From Ascarosepion bandense (taxonomy: Eukaryota; Mollusca; Cephalopoda; Sepiida; Sepiidae), in contig JBBBDQ010000420.1 in NCBI GenBank assembly GCA_037127315.1, forward strand, positions 3,630,001 through 3,694,000: DNA of 64,000 nt, written 5' to 3'. The position numbers and the translations under genes are program-made. Every line of letters begins with the position of its first letter. The first letter of the stretch is position 1. Below, one piece after another: positions 51,290-61,045 of the stretch. The notes beneath the pieces were generated by a model. That model made no database searches, had not been told where the DNA came from, and was given only the letters and a program-made list of their open reading frames with translations.

Positions 51290-52182
51290 AACGAAAATGC
51301 TATCTGTCAACCATCACAGGCAAACTTTCCTGCAAGCACCATAAGCATGGACCAAGCGAGTCACCCTGAAAGCAATATACTGCGCCTCCTCGGACTTACC
51401 CTATCTTCCGACCTCAAGTGGAATCACTACATTGAGTCAATAGATAAATCCACTGCTAGGAAGGTTGGATCACTGTGTCGGCCAGGAAGTTTTTTCCGCC
51501 TGAATCTATCTTGCAACTATACAAATCAACCATCCGTCCGCGCATGGAATACTGCTGTCATACCTGGTCAGGCGCACCTGCTGTTCATCTCAGTGTTCTC
51601 GACAGGCTCCAAAAAAGAATCTGTAATGTGATAGGTCCCGACTTGGCAGCTCGACTCTCACCGGCAGGATATGTCTTCCCTCTGTCTATTCCACAAGTAT
51701 TTTCATGGCTTCTACTCCGACGAACTTAAGTTACTGGTGTCCCCGCCTCAAGAATTTACTCGTGCAACCAGACTGGCAACAAGGTCCCACCCATTTACAG
51801 ATAGATCAACCAAATGCAGCCGACAATTCTACTCCAACAGTTTATTTTCTCGCACTTCCCGCCTGTAGAACTCCCTTCCATATACTTGCTTTTCTGACGG
51901 CTACAACCTCCAGGAATTTAAATGCAACGTCAATACACATCTCTTGTACAATTGACTTCAGTCCTTTCTACATCACCCCATATATTTTGTTCTTTTCTTT
52001 TCTCTCTACCTACGCAACTGTCTTCACACCAGTGTTCTTTTCCTTCTCTTGCCCATTCTCTTACACCCTCTGTAACAGGTTTGTCTTTCTCGTTACTCTC
52101 CTCCAGTCTAAACTTTTACTTTTATGTAGACCTTGCGCATCAGTGGCAGTACCGCCTTGCTTGGGGTGAAACGATAAAAAAG
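51290..52182 (+). pseudogene. CR1/Jockey-group LINE, C-terminal part and 3' UTR
   Basis: Plus-strand frames: LSVNHHRQTFLQ, then SHPESNILRLLGLTLSSDLK, WNHYIESIDKSTARKVGSLC. After a frameshift come FFPPESILQLYKSTIRPRME, YCCHTWSGAPAVHLSVLDRL, QKRICNVIGPDLAARL. After another, MSSLCLFHKYFHGFYSDELK, RSTKCSRQFYSNSLFSRTSR, then DGYNLQEFKCNVNTHLL. The 3' UTR ends CTTGGGGTGAAACGATAAAA at 52182. At least two frameshifts and a stop inactivate it. The RT palm is missing. It is the best template in this window for the family C-terminus. Confidence 0.9.
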
Positions 52183-52779
52183 TAGTTTGATCGGAAACGA
52201 CGTCAGCTTAAGCCCTCGTGATGACATCATTTCAGCCTCAGGACCCTTGACATCTCGACTCCTTTATTCAAAAGTAATGGGCTTCTAAATCAGCACACTA
52301 AAATATATCCTTGCTTTATAGAATATTAAATTTGCTAAATAAATATTTTGACATTGAAAACGACATAAAATTTCAAATATAGGTGAGTTATCAGCCCAAG
52401 TTCCAGTCAATTATCTACGGCTTCGAAGGGAGAAACGCGGTTTTATTGACACTGAGAGGGGAAATGTATTAAATAGTTGTTATCTAAAATAACACTTTTT
52501 TTTAGAATCGGAATTATTCGTGTGGGTTTGACCAGTAAGACCAAAATTACGATTAAAACAAGTTTACTCATGAAAAAGACAAATAAATTTTGAAAATAAT
52601 CAAACAAATAAATGAATATAAATAAAAACAGATACGAATTTTCGAGGAAAGGGCTGTAAAGAGAACATGTAATAGGTTATTTAACCAAGGGCCGTAATCA
52701 AACCTTCTTATTGAACGGACATTTTTTTTTTTTCACTGGCATTATGTTTTTATGCATTTTATTTTATTTGTTGAAATAA
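52183..52779. other. Unassigned; short dispersed repeat
   Basis: 52183-52260 (GTTTGATCGGAAACGACGTC, AGCCTCAGGACCCTTGACAT) is related to 55733-55805 (AGTTGATCGGAGATGACGTC, AATGCGGCCTCAAGATACTT). The rest is AT-rich and unassigned. Confidence 0.45.
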
Positions 52780-53310
52780 TTATGCAACATTCAACCAGCT
52801 TATTTAACATATACCCACATACACTTCTAAGAATTCAAACATCTTTCGGCCGACAAGTTTAATTCATTTTTATTAAATTTTTACAGCATCCAAAAACAAA
52901 GCAAAAAAATTACTGCGTAACAGTCAAAACGTGAAGATAATTAACAACATCAGAAACAAAAACACTCTTGAAAAGTGTTATAAAAGTAGCTGAAAGCGCT
53001 TGGGACGATAACAGTTATTAGTAATTTTTACATTTAATTTTTATATTAACTCTAACAAAACGGAAAAATGTTAAGATTTTGGGAAAACATTATAAAAATT
53101 AATGACATCTTCCTTGTCGCCTGTATTTAATGAAAAGTTGCTTCCCAAATATACATTAATCAAATTTTTAGAATTCGTGACAAACGTTTTCGGGAAACTA
53201 GCAGCATTTCAAAAAATCTGTTATGTCAAAACACTGGAGAATTTTCCGTTTATACTTATTTGAAAAAAAAATTATAATCTTCATTTGTACAGTTCAAAAC
53301 TAATCGTTGA
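52780..53310 (+). repeat. Unclassified dispersed repeat, copy 1
   Basis: CAACATTCAACCAGCTTATT then CACTTCTAAGAATTCAAACA at its start, and CAAAACACTGGAGAATTTTC then CCGTTTATACTTATTTGAAA at its end, correspond to both ends of 57505-57690. Copy 1 has about 340 bp of extra sequence in between. Confidence 0.55.
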
Positions 53311-53592
53311 AGAAAGATTGTATTGCGACAATTTTTCATATGAGGGGGTTCTGTCTTTAAGCGTGTAAAAGTACAGAATTGGATTTATGCATAGAATTGA
53401 ACTAGTTCAGAAATACCAAAACTATCATATATATACAACCGCTTTCTAAAACCATTTATTAAAAAATGTCTTCAAGCGTATGTATCTTTGAGGTCACAAA
53501 TGTCATTTTTCATCAGTCTCTACAGAATGACGCTACATGATCGAAAACAAAGAGTTTAGCAAATAACAAAAAAACGCATCAATTGAAGAATT
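53311..53592. other. Unassigned AT-rich stretch
   Basis: No recognisable feature. Confidence 0.4.
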
Positions 53593-53907
53593 TCAATAGC
53601 AACAACAGCTAAAACGGTTAGTACATGTAACGTCTCCTTTTCCTTCTTCGTATTTGCCGCGTCCTTTCAGGACGTAAGTAATCAAGGACTTCCACTTGCG
53701 CCTGCCTCTTGTCGTTCTTACAATCTTTCCTCTTGGCATCTCTCTCAAACCCCGCTCTGCCATCCATTTGCTCAAGCGCATCAAGTATGGCACTCGCTAC
53801 TTTCTCTTATCTCCCTTTCCACCCTGTGAGTATTAGAGTCTCTCCATCCTCATTACGTGTCCCAGAAACCCTAGTTGTCTCTTCCTAATGTTAAGTATAA
53901 GTTTTCT
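53593..53907 (-). pseudogene. RTE-type LINE C-terminus
   Basis: Minus sense: NIRKRQLGFLGHVMRMERL (53898-53842), then VPYLMRLSKWMAERGLREMP and RTTRGRRKWKSLITYVLKGR. Matches the RTE end (LxFLGHVMRKxxLE...TYLxxLxxWMxxxG...TRxRxxWxxxIxxVLxG). A stop separates the two parts. It is cut at 53908 by the 5S-SINE insertion. Confidence 0.75.
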
Positions 53908-53963
53908 GCTTAACTTCGGTGATCGAACGAGAACCAGTGTATTCAACGTGATATGCCGTAAGC
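53908..53963 (-). ncRNA. 5S rRNA-derived segment, inverted 5' half
   Basis: Minus sense GCTTACGGCATATCACGTTG, then CACTGGTTCTCGTTCGATCA and CCGAAGTTAAGC: 5S positions 1 to about 56. It sits in inverted orientation immediately before the plus-strand 3' half at 53964, with 5S nucleotide 1 at the junction. Confidence 0.85.
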
Positions 53964-54013
53964 CTGAGCCTGGTCAGATGGGTGAACACTTTGGAATACC
54001 AGGCGATGTAAGC
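53964..54013 (+). ncRNA. 5S rRNA-derived segment, direct 3' half
   Basis: TGAGCCTGGTCAGATGGGTG then AACACTTTGGAATACC and GATGTAAGC. It continues the 5S sequence from about position 57, with a small deletion after CTGGTCA, and leads into the linker and SINE. Confidence 0.85.
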
Positions 54014-54195
54014 GTTCAGTGACGGATGTGCGTTGTGGTGCAGTGGATGTCGGCTTGGAAAGAGAAATCGGCGAGCCGAGTTCGAATTCCAGTTGAGTAA
54101 CCTGCATTCACTTAAGCACTGGTACCCTTAGGAAAGGTATTAATCCGTCACTTCCTTCCAGTTATGGGTTAAATAACAGGATGGGGCCTGGAGGT
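54014..54195 (+). mobile_element. SINE body fused to the 5S-derived head
   Basis: Linker GTTCAGTGAC, then GGATGTGCGTTGTGGTGCAG, B box GAGTTCGAATTCC, AGGAAAGGTATTAATCCGTC, ending AAATAACAGGATGGGG. The linker and point of fusion match 22383-22393. The 3' body is missing, as in the other 5S-fused copy. Confidence 0.9.
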
Positions 54196-54394
54196 AACCC
54201 ATCCAGTGTTGGTTTCACAATAAAAACACCCTTGATAGCCCTGGCGAAGCATGAAGTATTCAGCTATTTGACAAGATTATGAATTTTGCTATAAATTGCA
54301 CCAGGGTTCCAAATCCACAGGAAATACTGGAGGGGTGGAGTGAGTTCTATCTTGACCGAGGCTGCAGGACGACGATAAGTTTTCTTTTCGTTTG

Positions 54395-54720
54395 CATCCT
54401 TGTTGTTGCTTATATGCTCGGTCCATGTTATCCTCATCATCCTTCTGTAGAACCACATTTCTGTTGTTTCGAATCTCTCTTTCAGCTTTGGAGATTGTCC
54501 AGCATTCGCTGCCATAAACGAAGACAGATATCACATAGCAGTCCAGTACTTTTTTCTATGTTTCCAATAAAATATTCCTGTCTCCCAGTATTCTACTCAG
54601 CTTTTGGAATGCATCCTTGGCCATGACAATACACCTTTGGATCTCCATATCACTCTTTCCGTCCTTTGTTAGAAAATTTCCCAGATTTCAGCATCCTCGG
54701 CTTGTAATTGTCATTTTGGG
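54395..54720 (-). pseudogene. RTE-type LINE fragment
   Basis: Minus sense: MISVFVYGSECWTISKAE and, one frame over, KERFETTEMWFYRRMMRITW, then TEHISNNKDANEKK. Matches the CYVxSxxLYGCECWTISKxxEKRxEAxEMWFxRRMMRIxWTEHxxN block of RTE elements, with one frameshift between halves. Further upstream, EIQRCIVMAKDAFQKL-like sequence is readable near 54650-54600. Confidence 0.75.
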
Positions 54721-55115
54721 CTCCACTTTTTACTGATGTAAACTGGAAGGGCATATAAAATATAATCAAAATGTCGACATTCCACAAAATGGCTAAAAAA
54801 AAAAAAAAAAATGACATCACTATCAAAAAGTGTACTTGAGAAGCCTATTTAACTGAAAGTCTATTCTTAAAGGAAGACTTGATTTCAACCGACCGGAACG
54901 CTAAATGTTTGTTCAATGAATACCGACAGTTTCTTGAATGGAAGTTGCGAAATTCACTATTACTATATCAAACCTCTCCATTGTATGGCTGCTGTTATTT
55001 TAGAACCTTGACCTAGTCAAACAAAAAATGCTACAAGTATGAAGCACATCTTTTGAGGATCAGACTCTATGTTCAGTAACAGTAATTTATTACACCTCGG
55101 GGAAGTAATTAATGA

Positions 55116-55159
<44 letters not shown>

Positions 55160-55393
55160 TTATGATTAAAGATATGTCGAAATCGACGCTTAACATTAAA
55201 TTTTTACTGTCAGAATACTCACTCTCATTATGAAACATGATTATAGCGACACATTACGAACAGAAACTTGATGGGTTCGAGTTTCAATCTGTTCTCTCAT
55301 AATTAAATAAAAGTCACAAGTGCTAAATCCTCATACTAGCTGGTATCGTTTTCACAGACATCGTTACAGATTCCCTCACCACAAACATTTTCT

Positions 55394-55396
<3 letters not shown>
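54721..55396. other. Unassigned with poly-A and (TA)n
   Basis: A-run at 54795-54810; (TA)n at 55121-55155. No gene recognised. Confidence 0.5.

Positions 55397-55437
<41 letters not shown>
55397..55437. repeat. (TC)n microsatellite
   Basis: About 20 TC units. Confidence 0.95.
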
Positions 55438-55439
<2 letters not shown>

Positions 55440-56372
55440 GACATGAAAATTACTGCGAAGAAGTATCCTCGTCTGAGTAAAACCAGGAGAGATTATACAT
55501 TCTGCAAGTAGAATCATTTCCTAATCTGTCTGATTTTCTCAACATAATCCTCGTCCACTCCTAATTTAAGTGGTGAGGTTTTATTAACTCCCGGGTCAAA
55601 AACAACAGTAGCATCGACAAAAGTTAAGAACAACATAAAGCTAAAAATGAGTGTTTATTAAAAACACGGGGGCCACATCTTATGAGCAGTGTTTCTAGAA
55701 CTGCTATCGCCTAAAGGACAACAAGTTTAGTTGATCGGAGATGACGTCGGTTTTAACCCCTCATGGCGACGACCGACAGTGACCTCAATGCGGCCTCAAG
55801 ATACTTAAATCTGTGGCACCAAAGCTACCACTCCTTTTTTTTCTGTAAGCACGAGGATTTCCTAACCTGCCGACTTCGTCATTTAGTTGAATTCGATGAC
55901 ATTTTTTTTCTTTTCGTGGATGAGTAGGGGGTTCTTAGGATTGACCTAATCTGCCAATCAAAACAGATTACACGCGACTGGCAATGGAAACGCTTCGTTC
56001 CTCCTTGTCCCCCATTTTCAGAGGCTATCAAAGAGCGACAGGCCATGTTTTTATAACGACTATTATTTGCCTCGTCTCGAGTTTGTCTGCGATTGTGTGT
56101 TCTGCTCTTTTCTTTTTACATGAATCCCTCACCGTGCCACAAGCCGCTTTTCTGTAACCTTCGTATTCTCCGTTTCTGTAGACCATACCACTGCCACCCA
56201 CCCGACACTAGATTCAGCAACTGGAGGGAATGTTCTGGAATACCAATCACCAAATGGATTCTGGCTGTATGCTAACTTCTTTCTGGTTCTGTGTTGGGGA
56301 CTGTGCGTGATTTCATCGACAGCATGTGACTGTATGCCATGAATAAGTGATTTATTTTTGTGCATCAGTTTG
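55438..56372. other. Unassigned stretch
   Basis: 55733-55805 is a copy of the short dispersed repeat at 52183. 55860-56340 is of more even base composition, but its open frames carry no recognisable motif. Confidence 0.45.
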
Positions 56373-56418
<46 letters not shown>

Positions 56419-56484
56419 TGTGTGTATATATTTATTTATATACATGTATATATGTATATGATTGTGTATATATATGTATATTTG

Positions 56485-56575
<91 letters not shown>
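56373..56575. repeat. (TA)n, interrupted TA/TG-rich and (TG)n microsatellites
   Basis: TA array 56376-56415, mixed TATATG/TGTGTA to 56490, TA array to 56524, TG array to 56575. Confidence 0.95.
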
Positions 56576-56580
<5 letters not shown>

Positions 56581-56613
56581 TATACTCAGTTCTGATCTGA
56601 GATTAAACTCAGA

Positions 56614-56773
56614 ATGGTTAAATAAAATAAAAACAAGCGGAAAACTGTATGTTAAATCGCCTACGCGTTTCGTCCTGTGATAGACTTTATCAAGGCAAAA
56701 AGTCCATCACAGGACGAAACGCGTAGGCGATTTAAAATACAGTTTTCTGCTTGGCTTTATTTTATTTAACCAT
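56614..56773. repeat. 160-bp inverted repeat containing two hammerhead-like junctions
   Basis: Arms of about 76 bp (56614-56690 and 56698-56773) share ATGGTTAAATAAAATAAAAA / its complement, AATCGCCTACGCGTTTCGTC and CTGTGATAGACTT. Both arms carry GGACGAAACGCGTAGGCG. In the left arm (minus) UUGAUAA (56693-56687), GUC/GAC stem II, GAAA (56671-56668), palindromic ACGCGU and UA then GGC pairing with GCC upstream form a near-hammerhead. It is flanked by (TG)n and (TA)n. Confidence 0.75.
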
Positions 56774-56811
56774 ATATATATATATCCGATTGTGTGTATA
56801 TATTGTATATA

Positions 56812-56869
<58 letters not shown>

Positions 56870-56872
56870 TTG

Positions 56873-56911
<39 letters not shown>

Positions 56912-57097
56912 TACTCATCCACATACAAGCCTGTTTCGCCGTATCACAGCTCATCTGTGTGACCAGATATCCAATTGCTTTCAGCCAGAATAGAAACTCG
57001 ACCGATTTGGTGTCGGTCGGTATCCTAACTCCCGAAGCCATGGAATAAGAAAAGGAAAATTTTAGTGTGTTATATATATGCGATGTATATACACACG

Positions 57098-57148
<51 letters not shown>
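56774..57148. repeat. (TA)n microsatellite cluster
   Basis: TA arrays at 56805-56857, 56876-56902 and 57099-57145, separated by about 190 bp of unassigned sequence (56910-57095). Confidence 0.9.
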
Positions 57149-57432
57149 ACTATTCTTAGCAAAATTTCTATTATCTCAGTGTGAAATATTTACCAACAAA
57201 CGTGATGGAAATAAAAATGATCTGAATGCAATCAGGTAGATTTTAAAAGTGTAAATAAAATATTAAAATTATCCAAACTTCTCGTGCGTGACCATGAGTA
57301 GTCGCACCAACAAAAATTTAGTCCGATTAAATCCTAAAAAACAAAACGCAAGAATTTTTTTTTCACTTTGTCATACATTTACTCCAATATTGTTCTTGGT
57401 ACATAAAAAATATAAATCGTTATCTCATCTCA

Positions 57433-57435
<3 letters not shown>

Positions 57436-57490
<55 letters not shown>
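57436..57490. repeat. (TC)n-(TA)n compound microsatellite
   Basis: TC array 57433-57465, TA array 57466-57490. Confidence 0.9.
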
Positions 57491-57496
<6 letters not shown>

Positions 57497-57504
57497 TGTA
57501 TATA

Positions 57505-57690
57505 TATCATGTAACATTCAATCAGCTTATCTAACAGATACTTATATACACTTCTTAGAATTCATAGCATCAACACTTCGTTTTCTGAAAAACAGTATCA
57601 TTTCAAAAACTCTTTTATGTCAAAACACAGGAGAATATTCCGTTTACACTTATTATTTAAAAAAATATATAATTTTGAATTATACCTTCA
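57505..57690 (+). repeat. Unclassified dispersed repeat, copy 2
   Basis: TAACATTCAATCAGCTTATC, CACTTCTTAGAATTCATAGC, AAAACACAGGAGAATATTCC, CGTTTACACTTATTATTTAA. Both ends match 52780-53310 but the middle is shorter. Confidence 0.55.
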
Positions 57691-57722
57691 TTCAAGGTTA
57701 AATGAAGCTTTCTTTCTTTCTT

Positions 57723-57724
<2 letters not shown>

Positions 57725-57773
<49 letters not shown>
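57725..57773. repeat. (TA)n microsatellite
   Basis: TA array starting 30 bp beyond the 3' end of the minus-strand hammerhead at 57803. Confidence 0.95.
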
Positions 57774-57776
<3 letters not shown>

Positions 57777-57802
57777 GTACAATGGTTAATAAAAAGCATT
57801 AT

Positions 57803-57855
57803 ATCACTACAAAAAAATTCATGTTTCAGAACATTATTGCTCTTCATCAGGTGAT
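57803..57855 (-). ncRNA. Complete hammerhead ribozyme motif
   Basis: In minus sense: stem I AUCAC (57855-57851) with GUGAU (57807-57803), five pairs. Core CUGAUGA (57850-57844). Stem II AGAGC (57843-57839) with GUUCU (57832-57828), five pairs including one G-U, loop AAUAAU. GAAA (57827-57824). Stem III ACA/UGU with a 10-nt U-rich loop. Cleavage triplet GUA ending at 57808. All invariant residues are present and all three stems close by eye. No PLE coding sequence adjoins, but a (TA)n tract follows at 57773. This is the best ribozyme candidate in the window. Confidence 0.75.
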
Positions 57856-58129
57856 TATTTAAAAAAATGGCGAAAATGATTTATTTTAGAAAATATAAAA
57901 TGAATTCCTGGTTATTTAAAAAGTTATTTTTAAAGACCAAAGTCTCAAGTTAACAAAGACAAATTTAAGGTTAATAAGAGAAAAGTAGAAATTATGGACA
58001 AAATGTCATTAGTATTTCTATTATTTAAAAATAATCAATAATAAGAATAATTAAACTGGTGAGAGTAGGAAATCTGTTTGACTAAGCATTTGTTTTACTT
58101 TTCAGATATGCATTTCTACATTTCTCGCG
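57856..58129. other. Unassigned AT-rich stretch
   Basis: No recognisable feature. Confidence 0.4.
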
Positions 58130-58373
58130 TCCTTTCTACAAGGTTTCTCTTTTCCAATCTTCTCACTTTGTTTTTTTTTTCAATTGGAGTAGATAGATCT
58201 ATCTATCGCCCGGTTCACACTCCACCCACGTCTATTGAACAGATTAAGAGGCTCATCCCTTGTTCCCTGTTTAGGATGTGGTTTCCGGCTTTCTCTTTTC
58301 CAATTTTTCACTATTACTTAGCCCCCTGCACATCAGTGGCGTTACCGCCTTTCTCGGGGTGATACGATTAAAA
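58130..58373 (+). mobile_element. LINE 3' UTR module and 3' tail
   Basis: One complete UTR unit (CAATTGGAGTAGATAGATCT, ATCGCCCGGTTCACACTCCA, TTGAACAGATTAAGAGGCTC, CCTGTTTAGGATGTGGTTTC), followed by GCACATCAGTGGCGTTACCG and GGGGTGATACGATT and an A-run. The A-run end is the 3' terminus of the CR1/Jockey-group element. Confidence 0.85.
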
Positions 58374-59224
58374 AAAAAAAAAGAAGAATGCAAATGATGC
58401 AGAAGAATTAAAAGAACAAAAAATTCTGAGAAAGGAAAGCTGAAAAAGAAGACGTAGAAATTAAGAAAGGTAGCATTGTACCGAAGCCATTATAGTGTCT
58501 TGAAAAAAAAATATATAAGGAGAAGCTAAAAAGAAAAAAAAACATTAGCCATACAGAATAAAGTTACAGAGATGATACGAACACTGAGTGAGGGTAAAAA
58601 AAAAAAGAAAAGAAAAATTAGATAAATTCAACGAGGCAAAGAATAATGTGATGGGAGGAGACGGCTCAGTCGATTGTTTAACTTGAATAAACACAAAGAT
58701 CGGCTGGATTATTGATAATGCCATGTAATTAATAGAATAAGCCTGGCACGTCGCTACACGAAGCATCTTTCTTCATCTGTACGGGGAAGAAAGGCGCCTA
58801 GCCCAAAATGGACGGGTAAAGGCGAACGATTCACCGCGCCGAACTGTGTGTGCTTATTCAAATGGCTGTAGTCTTTCAGTTGTGATATGATGAAAACTAA
58901 AATGCTATTAACCGGTATCAAATTATTCTAAAACTGTTTTAGGATTACTTGGAGTATTGTTTATTAGGATGCAATACTTTAAAAATATAATAAAATTAGC
59001 AGAATACACAGCCTTGCAAAAATGATTGGATATTTTATGCTGAGATGAATGTCCTCAGCACCATCCAATGTATAATGTTAGGGAAGTCAGAGAAGCGTCT
59101 TTAAAGCCTGAACTTTGTAATTTTGTTAACTGCTTGTTTTTTTTGTTTTTTTTTTCTCAATACGAGTATACAGTCAAGACCTTCGTTAACAACGGTTACG
59201 ATACAGTTTTGTGCAAATTAATAG
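58374..59224. other. Unassigned; purine-rich then mixed
   Basis: 58374-58620 is A/G-rich. No gene recognised in 58620-59224. Confidence 0.4.
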
Positions 59225-59484
59225 ATCAGTCAGTTAAGTGCAATACGTGATTCACGCTTTGGGCGATTATGTCTCGAAAGAGACATGACTGACTGGGCAG
59301 AAGGTTATCCCGCAGTAGGTTGCCATTGCTTTCTGCGGTAGACTGGTTGCCAACCAAGGCTATAGAACCCAATCTGTTCTATTATTTAACCCATAACTGG
59401 AGGGAAGAGACGGTTTATTACCTTTCCCAAAGGTATTTTTGCGTAAGTGAATGCAAGGAATACGACTGGAATTCGAATTCGGCT
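59225..59484 (-). mobile_element. SINE copy facing another SINE
   Basis: Minus-oriented: GATCAGTCAGTTAAGTGCAA, TGTCTCGAAAGAGACATGAC, body, GACTGGAATTCGAATTCGGC. The tRNA head is lost where it meets the plus-oriented copy at 59485. Confidence 0.9.
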
Positions 59485-59842
59485 CCTGGTGCTACGGATA
59501 TCAGCTCGGAACGAGAAATCGTAGTTCGAATACCAGTTGAATTCATTGCATTCACTTAAGCAAATACCCTTAGAAAAAGTATTAATTCGTTTCTTCTTCC
59601 TCCAGTTATGGGTTAAATAGCAGAACAGATTTCATTCACGTATGCAAATACTCTTTAGGAAAGGTATTCATATGTCTATTCTTTCTCCAGCTACTGATTA
59701 AATAGTAGGGCAGATTAGGATCTATAACGCTGGTTGGCTACCAGTCTGCCGCAGAAAGTAATGGCAACCTGCTGCAGCAAAATCTTCTTCCCAGTCTGAT
59801 CGCCCAAGCGTGTATCACGTATGACACTTGATTGATATTAAA
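59485..59842 (+). mobile_element. SINE copy with internal partial duplication
   Basis: GGTGCTACGGATATCAGCTC, GTAGTTCGAATACCAGTTG. The segment AAATACTCTTTAGGAAAGGT to CTCCAGCTACTGATTAAATA repeats the part just before it. Then come CTACCAGTCTGCCGCAGAAA and TATCACGTATGACACTTGAT. Confidence 0.85.
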
Positions 59843-60120
59843 ACCTACTCCAAGAGAGGATATCTATCTTAGACATCGCATCCGAGAGTGTAAGTTTCAT
59901 TTTTGAATAAGGTGTCCTGAGCCGATCACATTGCCTAATCAACAGCAATTTAGGGTATGAGAAGTTGAATATTAAGTATGGGAGATTAAGTATTGAAGCA
60001 TTAAAAAAGAAGTAAATATTAGTCAGTAAGATATTACTTCTTTTTTCTTTTTCATTTTTGTGGGATTCAAATAGAATTCGTTATTGCTTTGAATCCAAAA
60101 GTGAGGCGGTCGAAAAATTC
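59843..60120. other. Unassigned with a short hairpin
   Basis: GGATTCAAA (60063-60071) and TTTGAATCC (60088-60096) form a 9-bp stem with a 16-nt loop. Confidence 0.5.
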
Positions 60121-60176
60121 TTTGTAGACTTTATTGATATTTTTTATATGTAAAAAATATTAATAAAGTCTACAAA
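60121..60176. repeat. 56-nt near-perfect hairpin
   Basis: Arms 60121-60146 (TTTGTAGACTTTATTGATAT...) and 60151-60176 pair at 25 of 26 positions with a 4-nt TATG loop. AT-rich. It could be a miniature inverted-repeat element, a palindromic recombination product or a structured RNA. Confidence 0.8.
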
Positions 60177-60774
60177 GGTTAAAATGTATAGTAAGATATT
60201 CTACTTGTTAATACAAAAAGTTTTATTCATGAAGTAGTTGTTAAATAAAGAAATTAGAAATATAACGTTTGGAAGATTCCAGATCATTCCAGAATATTAG
60301 AGAATGATCTAGATAATTCGAGATGATTCGAGAAATATGCTAATCAGGTGCTAGCCCCCATAAAAATAGGTTTTGAGAAATTAGTTGTGAGTTGTAAAAA
60401 GAAATTTCTGGCATTATCAACTCCGGCTTGATTCATAGCTTATTATATCCAGCTGGAAGAATCTCTATGAAAAGTTGCCAACCAACCAAAAACCCAAGAA
60501 AGAACCTTATGGAACTAAATAAGTAAGTAGAATTTTTGAATAATTTCAGTGACCGTACTAAAAGTTAATCTTTATATATTTGAGGATTCCCAGTATCGCA
60601 CTTTGACTACCTCTCTGGCCCTAACGTGGTAAGAATTGTATATTTGTATATATTTTTTTTTGTTTTTTTGTTTTTTTGTAAAATAAATATTTGTTTGTTA
60701 TTTAGGTCTGTGTTTTGGAAAATCATTTTTTTTTTTGTTAAAATTTCCAACACGTAACAAAAAATATATTTATA
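60177..60774. other. Unassigned stretch
   Basis: 60268-60340 has repeated GATCATTCCAGAA and GATGATTCGAGAA phrases. T-runs at 60650-60680 and 60725-60742. Confidence 0.4.
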
Positions 60775-61045
60775 TCAGTTAGTTAATTGCCATACGTGAC
60801 ACAAGCATGGGCAATCTTGTCTTGAAAGTAGGTTGCCATTATTTTCTGCGGTAAACTGGTTGCCAACCAAGGCTATAGAACCAAACAGGTCCTGTTATTT
60901 AACCCATATATGGAAGACAAAGTCAAATTAGTACCTTTCCGCAAAGTATTTTCGCGTAAGTGAAGACAGCAGGAATTCGAACCCGGCTCTCTAATTTCTT
61001 GTTCCGAGCCGATATTCTCTACACCACAATTCACATCCGTCTATT
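60775..61045 (-). mobile_element. SINE with internal deletion
   Basis: Minus-oriented: CAGTTAGTTAATTGCCATAC, GTCTTGAAAGTAGGTTGCCA (about 35 bp deleted between the GAGACATGA and CGCAGTAGG parts), body, GCAGGAATTCGAACCCGGCT, head CGATATTCTCTACACCACAA. Confidence 0.9.

Noticed and set aside
56418..57048. Ile/Tyr- and Val/Cys-rich open frames
   Set aside because: Direct translations of (TA)n and (TG)n microsatellites.
60268..60340. Heat-shock-element-like array (repeated TTCnnGAA-type phrases)
   Set aside because: Spacing is irregular, no promoter or gene is nearby, and the phrases look like a short degenerate repeat.
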